Shown piece after piece: positions 8,401-13,126 of a stretch of DNA of 14,226 nt. The stretch lies in the NCBI GenBank assembly GCA_023421135.1, contig JAEZUG010000017.1, forward strand, positions 1 to 14,226, given 5' to 3'. A model generated the notes under the pieces. It ran no database searches and was not told the origin of the DNA. It saw only the letters and a list, made by a program, of their open reading frames with translations. Both the position numbers and the translations under genes were made by a program. Source of the stretch: Candidatus Cloacimonadota bacterium (lineage in GTDB: Bacteria > Cloacimonadota > Cloacimonadia > Cloacimonadales > Cloacimonadaceae). Each line of letters starts with the position of its first letter. The first letter of the stretch is position 1.

Positions 8401-8593
8401 CGAAACAGCTACCGTCACCATCTACAACATCCTGGGACAGGTCGTGAAGACCTATCGCAAGAGCCAGGGAAGCCACAGCATCAATTGGGATGGCAGAGAT
8501 GCCCGCGGCAATGCCTGTGGAAGCGGAATATACTTCTACAAGCTCAGCAGCCCCAGCATGAACCAAACCAAGAAGATGATCATAGTAAAGTAA
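5402..8593 (+). CDS. Large secreted multidomain surface protein with type IX-style C-terminal sorting domain
   Basis: 1063 residues. ATG 5402 follows GGAG at normal spacing. Domains in order: signal peptide 1-23 (ends GLWA); an N-terminal beta-sandwich common in FCB-group secreted proteins, about 24-195; HYDIN/ASPM-like Ig domain, about 202-310 (FAVNPTSIDFG to VALTGTG); jelly-roll 1, about 312-490 (DRFAVVISYDNGATW, FVDNVTVEPI); a second HYDIN-like domain, about 495-597; jelly-roll 2, about 604-757 (LMDFEAQ, LSFWHKMY, VYLDDISITQHF); an unassigned segment, about 758-865; Fn3, about 866-960, opening with LPVELSSFSA; sorting domain, about 978-1063 (AYPNPF, VTIYNILGQVV, INWDGRDARG, SGIYFYKL, KKMIIVK). 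In the FCB group such tails direct proteins through the type IX system, which cleaves the tail and anchors the rest at the surface; FlgD-like Ig tails look similar. No catalytic site is visible, so adhesion or matrix structure is likely. The gene stands alone between a structured leader and a strong terminator. Confidence 0.9.
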   Translation: MKRTLKIALFLVLALGMFTGLWADLITIGTGTINAYEPIASLYGYHRSAAIYTAAEIGGSGTINSISYKAYNTTTTSIPIKVYITTTTSSVLTPAQHWGTLTAGLTPLYDATFSGTTAGEWKTITLDTPFNYSSTNLLVLIESSYGGSGTSGPQWYYSTATSKNQYIRKDTTAPTTETGTVNSNRPNIQLDMSSYSAFASEFAVNPTSIDFGLVEMNTTSTYTNVTVSNNGGGILNITGAELGGADAARFILDMNSNPLPWAIGAGQSKIVRLAFNPQTETTYNAYLRFTGDAKIDHDVALTGTGYDISLDVPFTETFASYPPLNWARFSGLMADPSVLTSTSLGWGSDGFANIGSSGSARVNIYGTSVKYWLVTPPINITPDMQLKFDLALTDYADVTAPTGTQDDDRFAVVISYDNGATWSSANTLRLWDNAGSPFVYNNISLTGETITIQLPAITGTVKIAFYGESTVNGNGDNDLFVDNVTVEPIPTTPIFAITPESKNWEQVSINTTASQLFSITNNGTGSLELSEISLVDNVDACFSFAADPVLAPLANGENLSFTINFSPTTEGAKTATLRVVDTLSRTEHLIPLSGIGFDSQINDFPYLMDFEAQSTIPVGWTKIVQTGNDITINDGTSYNHSPEGSKSLRFSSFSNSYDYNQYLFTAPIEVTAPYTHLSFWHKMYTSSVETLEWGIATTTNPDHYTWTAVDLDWNSFQESTVDLSAYVGQTIYLGFHYYGDYAYYVYLDDISITQHFDYAEGVEVPITIGSVNVTGGNANDVPAATVPAIPNGSFTPEYSTVMQLLGAGPWTVSFTTPQPWGAWYSYTSSAWMVVENLGGTITFVIPAGGKEIPEVPMVFGPVDPTLPVELSSFSAILTAEHFVKLNWVSESETNMLGYRVYRSETSDYATAILITPVMMAATNSSTQQTYSLTDSEVALNSTYYYWLEAVDMSHSVLYGPNTVLVTGESTPTVPTITTLGNAYPNPFRTQTSIALSVKENETATVTIYNILGQVVKTYRKSQGSHSINWDGRDARGNACGSGIYFYKLSSPSMNQTKKMIIVK

Positions 8594-8612
8594 TAGCCCT
8601 CTTCTACATACG

Positions 8613-8640
8613 AAAAAGCCCCGGTCTCCCGGGGCTTTTT
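8613..8640. terminator. Strong bidirectional intrinsic terminator
   Basis: AAAAAGCCCCGG (8613-8624) and CCGGGGCTTTTT (8629-8640) are perfectly complementary around a TCTC loop: a GC-rich seven-pair core with an A tract before and a T tract after, so it works in either direction. It begins 20 bases after the TAA at 8593 and also faces the minus-strand gene ending at 8890. Confidence 0.93.
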
Positions 8641-8711
8641 CCATATCTTCATTTTGGTGCTGGACTTGTCAATTCCATAAAGCGACAAGATATCGCTTCC
8701 ACTCTGTTCTC

Positions 8712-8732
8712 TTCACTGTTCACTGCTCACTG
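8712..8732 (+). repeat. Three 7-bp tandem units TTCACTG/TTCACTG/CTCACTG
   Basis: Two exact TTCACTG units (8712-8718, 8719-8725) and one with a single change (8726-8732) lie head to tail in the non-coding gap. No function is evident. Confidence 0.6.
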
Positions 8733-8778
8733 AAAGGCGAAGCCATAACTTACTATAGGATAAGCCTTTCCTTAGCTT

Positions 8779-8833
8779 TCGCTAAGGGATCGCTAAGGAA
8801 TCGTTAAAGCTACGTTAAGCAATCGCGTTAGGG
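8779..8833 (+). repeat. Degenerate 11-bp tandem repeat, five units
   Basis: The units are TCGCTAAGGGA, TCGCTAAGGAA, TCGTTAAAGCT, ACGTTAAGCAA and TCGCGTTAGGG (8779-8789, 8790-8800, 8801-8811, 8812-8822, 8823-8833). The first two differ at one position; the others diverge but keep the 11-bp register and a central GYTAAG-like core. The period is close to one DNA helical turn, so the cores face the same side of the helix. It lies just beyond the 3' end of the barrel gene ending at 8890. Confidence 0.65.
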
Positions 8834-8889
8834 AGCAATTAGAGACCGGTCAAATCAGCAGCAATCTCTAGAGTAGTCTGACCCTGCAA

Positions 8890-9423
8890 TCAGCGATTGA
8901 AGAAGTATTGCAGACCAAGGTTGAATTGCAGGTTGCTTCCCTCGTTGGGACCACTGCCATCACCGCCAAAATCGCCAATCCCCAGCTCATAAATAGCACC
9001 CAGCTCGAGATAGACCTTGTGTCCCAGAGGGGCCAGATAGCCCAGCTTGGGTGCCACGTACATAGCGGTCACATTCATTGTGCCCATCAGGCTCTCAAGG
9101 TTCACAGAGTCATATTGGAATTCTGCACCGATATAGGCGTTGTTCCAGAAATACCTGGCACCCAGGCCCAAGCCCAGAGCAGAATCTGTGTCCCCATCGT
9201 AGGATTGGGATTCATAGATGAAAATCAGATCTCCGCAAACATCATCCGTGAGAAAATAGCCAATTTGCGGACGCAAAGACAGGGTTGTCTCAGTTTCATC
9301 GTCCGAGTCTGCCTTGCTCATACTAAGTGAGGCTGTTCCGCCTAAGTTCATGGTTCCCATGTTAAAGGCAAAAACCTGTCCCAGACAGAAGATCAGCGCA
9401 AAGAGTACAAGAGCTTTCTTCAT
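8890..9423 (-). CDS. Small outer-membrane beta-barrel protein
   Basis: 177 residues. ATG at 9423 follows GGAGG. Residues 1-19 are a signal peptide (MKKALVLFALIFCLGQVFA). The mature protein shows alternating barrel strands: NLGGTASLSMSK, TETTLSLRPQIGYFL, CGDLIFIYESQSY, LGLGLGARYFW, AYIGAEFQYDSV, AMYVAPKLGYLAPL, KVYLELGAIYELGIGDF and a closing LQFNLGLQYFFNR. This resembles the eight-stranded OMP_b-brl/OmpA-transmembrane fold; acidic loops (KADSDDETE, GDFGGDGSGPNEG) would face outward. There is no OmpA peptidoglycan-binding tail. The tail YFFNR is close to, but not, the classical terminal aromatic signal. It lies 63 bp downstream of the methyltransferase gene on the same strand, with a CTTGACG element in the gap, so it is probably transcribed mainly from its own promoter. 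The ligand is unknown. Confidence 0.85.
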   Translation of the reverse strand: MKKALVLFALIFCLGQVFAFNMGTMNLGGTASLSMSKADSDDETETTLSLRPQIGYFLTDDVCGDLIFIYESQSYDGDTDSALGLGLGARYFWNNAYIGAEFQYDSVNLESLMGTMNVTAMYVAPKLGYLAPLGHKVYLELGAIYELGIGDFGGDGSGPNEGSNLQFNLGLQYFFNR

Positions 9424-9477
9424 GATAAACCTCCATAAATTTCTTTATGAATCTATCTTTGCGGGATATCAAAGGGT

Positions 9478-9483
9478 CGTCAA
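9478..9483 (-). promoter_or_regulatory. TTGACG element, candidate -35 box of the barrel gene at 9423
   Basis: On the minus strand AGCTTGACGACC lies only three bases beyond the stop of the methyltransferase gene and 54 bases before the ATG at 9423. The best -10 candidate, AAAGAT after 17 bases, is weak. The position is what a dedicated promoter for the barrel gene would need. Confidence 0.35.
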
Positions 9484-9486
9484 GCT

Positions 9487-10191
9487 TTATTTTATGCGGG
9501 CTTTGATTGCCAGATAGTGATACTTATCGTTCCCCGTTCCAAAGAGCCTGTCCAGAGCCTGCCAGCACCCATAGGGAAGCCTTTGGGTCAGCTCATTGAG
9601 GCGCAGGGCTGTCATCAGCTTGTGAGCAAAAAGCCGGGTCTGCAGAATGCGGTAACCGCTAGATCTCAGGAGCCTTCTCAAGCCGGGGGCATCAAAGCTG
9701 TGCAGGTGGGCATTGTGGGGTGTTTTCCTGTTGCAGTGGATGCAGAGGGAGGATTTGATGAATTCTTTGTATGGCACTGTGAGCAACAGGATTCCCCCAA
9801 GTTTAAGTTTGCTTCTGATGCTGGATAGCGCCAGAGCAGGATCAGGAATATGCTCCAGGACTTCCAGAGCCACGATCAGATCATAGTCCTGGGGCTCTCC
9901 GGGAATGTCACAGGCGTCGCCCAGGAGGGTATCTATCTGAGGATCGAGCTCCCGGATGCGTTTCAGGTTCTTCGCGCTCAGATCCAGTGCTGTCACTTTG
10001 GCTCCCCGGGCAGAAGCTTCCAGGCTGAACCAGCCTCTGCCGCTGCCCACGTCCAGGATCTTCATGCCTGGCTTTATCTTGCAGTAATCTATGATATATC
10101 TGTTACGACGTCCTTCACCGGGGCTGAGCTGATCTGCCCCAAAGTAGTCGAAGACGATTGCGTCTTGCCGATAGTGTTCTTTGTAATCCAT
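9487..10191 (-). CDS. Class I SAM-dependent methyltransferase
   Basis: 234 residues from the ATG at 10191, which has GAGGAAG just upstream; an in-frame TTG at 10236 would add 15 residues but coincides with the TTGACA element. It transfers a methyl group from S-adenosylmethionine to an unknown acceptor in the cytoplasm. Rossmann motifs are clear: motif I ILDVGSGRGWF (DVGSGRG near 47-53), the acidic end of strand 2 in ALDLS (68-72), GDACD (91-95), and ALEVLEHIPDP (about 108-118), typical of the Methyltransf_11/23 group. After strand 5 (LLLTVPYKEF) comes a Cys/His-rich insert, CIHCNRKTPHNAHLHSF, like the CPxCG...H.RSF element in related methyltransferases of sugar or lipid pathways, which may bind metal. 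It is one of only two products here that are clearly cytoplasmic (with the broken 342-659 gene), and it sits between envelope genes, so modification of a cell-surface glycan, lipid or quinone is conceivable but not shown. Confidence 0.87.
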   Translation of the reverse strand: MDYKEHYRQDAIVFDYFGADQLSPGEGRRNRYIIDYCKIKPGMKILDVGSGRGWFSLEASARGAKVTALDLSAKNLKRIRELDPQIDTLLGDACDIPGEPQDYDLIVALEVLEHIPDPALALSSIRSKLKLGGILLLTVPYKEFIKSSLCIHCNRKTPHNAHLHSFDAPGLRRLLRSSGYRILQTRLFAHKLMTALRLNELTQRLPYGCWQALDRLFGTGNDKYHYLAIKARIK

Positions 10192-10208
10192 TTCTTCCTC
10201 AAATCCAG

Positions 10209-10236
10209 AGCATTGGAGCTGGCAGAAATCTGTCAA
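10209..10236 (-). promoter_or_regulatory. Candidate promoter of the methyltransferase gene
   Basis: On the minus strand TTGACA (10236-10231, context AGCTTGACAG) is followed after 16 bases by AATGCT (10214-10209). The -10-like box ends 17 bases before the ATG at 10191. The arrangement matches the AATACT box at the same spacing upstream of 342. Confidence 0.4.
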
Positions 10237-10256
10237 GCTTCATGTCGACCCAGAAG

Positions 10257-12941
10257 CTAGAAGTCTGTGCCCAGGATCACACCAGGTGCTATCTCTCCAT
10301 CTCTGTTGCAGGACAATCTGAGGCCCAGATCGAGAGTGAGCTGAGAGAAGAGGGTAAACTCTCCCACCAGTTCCACTCCACCTGATAAGCGTGTTTCATC
10401 CATATCACCGTCCCAGGGCAGAGAGGCATCGGCAAAGACACCGCCATAAACATCATTCATGTAAGCCAGAGGAGTCCAGATGGCCTTTCTCACTTCAGCC
10501 AGCCGGGTATAGATGCTGTTTCTGAAGATCAGCCCGCTGCTTTGCTGCCAGTCGTCATCATAGCCCCGAATCGGAGAAAAGACTTCGTCGGGATCCGCAT
10601 CAGGATCATAGGCCAAATGAAGCTGACTGCGAAGCTCTGTAGCCTTTGCCAGCCTTTGGCGCAAGTTCAGCCTGCCCTGCCAGCCCAAGCGGTCTCTATC
10701 TGTGGAGAGGAGATCGTCGTTTTCTATATAGAGAGCGTTGTTTGTGCCCAGGTATCCACCGGGCCATCTGAAGCTCAAGCCCAGATAGGGATTGAGTTCC
10801 TGACGTTCAAAGCCCTCTGTCCCGGCATAGCGGAGACCCACCCATACATTATTCAGACCATAGTTTCTTCTCTCCAGAAGATAGAGATACTGATCCAGAC
10901 TCAGGCTGCCGCCGTCGTGGCTGGAGTAAGAAATATTCTGTCTGAGAGGATGGAAAAAGTTGTTTTCCAAGCCCACAACTGCTCCCCAAGCCTGGCGGTC
11001 AAAATCATATTCCAGGCTGGCGTTCCAAAGCGGGAAATCCCCCAAAAGGTCTCCACCCATCATCATTAAGCCCAGGCTGAGGCTGTCGGTAGTGCCCATT
11101 ACATAGGGAATTCTCACCATTCGGGGCACCAGCATGTGAGAGATATTGCCCAGGTAAGAACCTCTTTTCACTGGGTAACGCTTCAGGATAACTGGATTAC
11201 CGTCTTCATAGGTCAGTTCAGGAGGATATTCTCCTCTGGGAGTCTGAGGCAGATCAAAGGGAATCAAGCTCATCTCTCCCCGGTAGATATCTTCTCCCCG
11301 AGCGTTCATCGATATCGTGTAGAAATGCTCTTCGTCACTCATCAGGCTATTGCGCATTCCGCTGTTTTCTCCCAGCTTATAGACGTCTCCGGTTCTCAGC
11401 CGGTAGGCAAAAGAGCGCTGCATGTCCTCATAGGGTGCGTCAAAGATCAGCCAGCCGTTGTCCACCCGCACCAGGGTCTCCTGGTATTCTGTATTAACCA
11501 GCGGGAAGAAGCTGTGTTCATCAGGATCTATCAGATAGATGCTGGTGTTTCTCCAGGGTTCTTTAGCTGTCACATAAATGCTGCCTTCATAGTCGTAGAT
11601 ATTGGCGATCAATCTGTCTGTCACCCAGGGCTGAGAGAGCATCTCTCCATCCAGAGAGTATTGAGTAATGCTGCTGTAGCGGTAGTGATCGTCGTCTTCT
11701 GCCACCATAAGGACGTCGTCTTCCAACACTCTGAAGCTGCGGATATTTCCACTCAGCAATCTTCTGCTGTCCCCTGAATCAAGATCCTTCACCCAGAGCT
11801 CGGTCACAGAGCCGGTTCCATCGCTTTCATTGTTATCAAAGCCGCGTTTATTCTCGGAGCGGCTGTAGTATAGCTTTGATTCTTTGATCTGGAAACCGGC
11901 GGGGAAGTCGGTTGCTTGCCTCAGGATCACTTCCTGCCGGGCGGCTCCCTCTGGCTCACTCATTCTGATGATGCTGTTGTAGTTGAAGCCGGAGAGAGGG
12001 CCGGTTGATGCGCTGGAACTATGTGTGTAGTAGAGATCTCCATCCTGAGCCTGCAGATGATCGTAGTTCCAGCCGGTGCTGGTGAGTTTATCCTGGGGCA
12101 GAGAGATATCCCTATTGGCCTCAAGGTTTTGCCAGTCTGTCCACAAGCTATCCAGGCTTCTGTTATAGACCTTTTGAAAATAGCTGCTGATCGAAAGAGC
12201 CGGGATGATTGCACTCAGATAGCTCTCGGGACTCTTGCCCTGAAGTGCGAAGAACTCGGAGAATTTCTCCTGTCCATAGGTCTCGGCCAGATAGCTCAGG
12301 AAGCTGCCTCCAAAGACGTAGTAGTGTGCCTGAGGAGTGTCCTCACTATAGACTGTGGCCTTGGCGGGAGAAGGAAGCTTCCCTTCTTTGGCCAGAGCTG
12401 TGATGATCGTGTTGTAATAGCCGCCCCGCATTCTTCCTGCGTAGGGACTGAGGTTGGATTCTCCATAGACTGTGATGCCTTCGGTAATCCACATTGGTTG
12501 AGTGAGGCTGGGATACAGCACGTTGCCAAAGACTTTCTGTAAAAATCCGGGCAAACCCGAAGCTGTGGTGATCTGATTGTGGTGAATGTACTCATGCACT
12601 CCCACCAGTTTCCACCAGCTTTCACCGTTTGAGAGAGAACCTCCGGTGGGCGGATAGGCAAAGAGAGCAATCTTACGGTTCAGTAAGTTCACATAGCCGT
12701 TTACTTCGTTTCCCATGTCTTCCAGCACGATAGAGGCAAGCCCGCCCGTATTACCGGTGAGTTCTTCCACATAGGGGCGATAGTATTCCATAGTCTGAAG
12801 AACTTCCAGAGCTTCCTCTTCCCAGCCGTTTTGGTAATAGACCTGGAAATTGGGAGTGGCTACCGAGCGATAGTTTGCCCAAGCCGTCAACGCTAAGGGC
12901 AGCAAAACCAAGAGTGGCAACAGTAAGAACCGTAGTTTCAT
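10257..12941 (-). CDS. Metallopeptidase-like / beta-propeller / outer-membrane barrel fusion protein
   Basis: 894 residues from ATG 12941, preceded by GGAG at six bases; an in-frame ATG at 12992 would put 17 polar residues before the signal peptide and is less likely. Residues 1-22 are the signal peptide (ends LTAWA). About 23-260 resembles the peptidase MA/M1-like gluzincins: zinc motif HEYIH at 116-120 (WWKLVGVHEYIHHNQ) and a downstream glutamate at 154 in MWITEGITVYGES. About 270-600 is beta-rich with propeller-like blades (DGDLYYTHSSS, ESKLYYSRSENKRG, TELWVKDLDSGDSRRLL, YSLDGEMLSQPW). About 600-894 has amphipathic strands ending in VILGTDF, with the terminal phenylalanine typical of BAM substrates. 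The likely topology is a barrel anchor with peptidase and propeller in the periplasm or at the surface. Related propeller-plus-barrel proteins are often labelled TolB- or Omp85-like. Substrate unknown; proteolytic activity is inferred only from the motif. Confidence 0.82.
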   Translation of the reverse strand: MKLRFLLLPLLVLLPLALTAWANYRSVATPNFQVYYQNGWEEEALEVLQTMEYYRPYVEELTGNTGGLASIVLEDMGNEVNGYVNLLNRKIALFAYPPTGGSLSNGESWWKLVGVHEYIHHNQITTASGLPGFLQKVFGNVLYPSLTQPMWITEGITVYGESNLSPYAGRMRGGYYNTIITALAKEGKLPSPAKATVYSEDTPQAHYYVFGGSFLSYLAETYGQEKFSEFFALQGKSPESYLSAIIPALSISSYFQKVYNRSLDSLWTDWQNLEANRDISLPQDKLTSTGWNYDHLQAQDGDLYYTHSSSASTGPLSGFNYNSIIRMSEPEGAARQEVILRQATDFPAGFQIKESKLYYSRSENKRGFDNNESDGTGSVTELWVKDLDSGDSRRLLSGNIRSFRVLEDDVLMVAEDDDHYRYSSITQYSLDGEMLSQPWVTDRLIANIYDYEGSIYVTAKEPWRNTSIYLIDPDEHSFFPLVNTEYQETLVRVDNGWLIFDAPYEDMQRSFAYRLRTGDVYKLGENSGMRNSLMSDEEHFYTISMNARGEDIYRGEMSLIPFDLPQTPRGEYPPELTYEDGNPVILKRYPVKRGSYLGNISHMLVPRMVRIPYVMGTTDSLSLGLMMMGGDLLGDFPLWNASLEYDFDRQAWGAVVGLENNFFHPLRQNISYSSHDGGSLSLDQYLYLLERRNYGLNNVWVGLRYAGTEGFERQELNPYLGLSFRWPGGYLGTNNALYIENDDLLSTDRDRLGWQGRLNLRQRLAKATELRSQLHLAYDPDADPDEVFSPIRGYDDDWQQSSGLIFRNSIYTRLAEVRKAIWTPLAYMNDVYGGVFADASLPWDGDMDETRLSGGVELVGEFTLFSQLTLDLGLRLSCNRDGEIAPGVILGTDF

Positions 12942-12998
12942 TTGTTTCTCCGTAAATAAAGCATGGTGTTTTGTCCCAAATTGATTACTCATAGCTAG

Positions 12999-13058
12999 CC
13001 GTCAAGTGTAAGATTCACTTCCAAGCAGGGTCTGTGTTGATTTTATTTTACTTGACGG
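12999..13058. promoter_or_regulatory. Mirror-image ACTTGACGG elements in the divergent promoter region
   Basis: CCGTCAAGT (12999-13007) and ACTTGACGG (13050-13058) are exact reverse complements 42 bases apart. Each holds a TTGACG -35-like box pointing at its own gene: the minus-strand copy ends 58 bases before the peptidase-fusion ATG (12941), the plus-strand copy 69 bases before the Cache-protein ATG (13127). Downstream of the plus copy AAATCC (13074-13079) follows TTGACG after 16 bases; the minus side has no clear -10. The pair could be two promoters or two sites for one regulator. Confidence 0.5.
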
Positions 13059-13126
13059 AAACGTATATACCTCAAATCCTCTGTCTATAGTGATTTTCGT
13101 GAAATCTTATGAAGAAGGAGTATGCC

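Larger units (their letters stand above)
8641..8889. other. Non-coding gap between two convergent genes
   Basis: No credible gene is seen in these 249 bp. The stretch contains short inverted repeats, AAGCGA/TCGCTT at 8680-8698 and CTTGTC/GACAAG at 8665-8689, which overlap, plus the two tandem repeats listed separately. A hairpin CCTTAGC-TTTC-GCTAAGG (8770-8787) overlaps the first unit of the 11-bp repeat. No strong terminator for the minus-strand barrel gene lies before the shared one at 8613-8640. Confidence 0.6.

Noticed and set aside
8779..8833. CRISPR-like array
   Set aside because: The units are 11 bp, contiguous without spacers and degenerate; no cas gene is nearby.
10236..10258. AGCTTC/GAAGCT hairpin as terminator of the peptidase-fusion gene
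   Set aside because: Only six pairs with an 11-base loop, no T tract, and one arm overlaps both the stop codon and the TTGACA element of the next gene.
11136..11777. 213-codon open frame on the plus strand
   Set aside because: It is antisense to the propeller part of the peptidase-barrel fusion and shows no recognisable domain.
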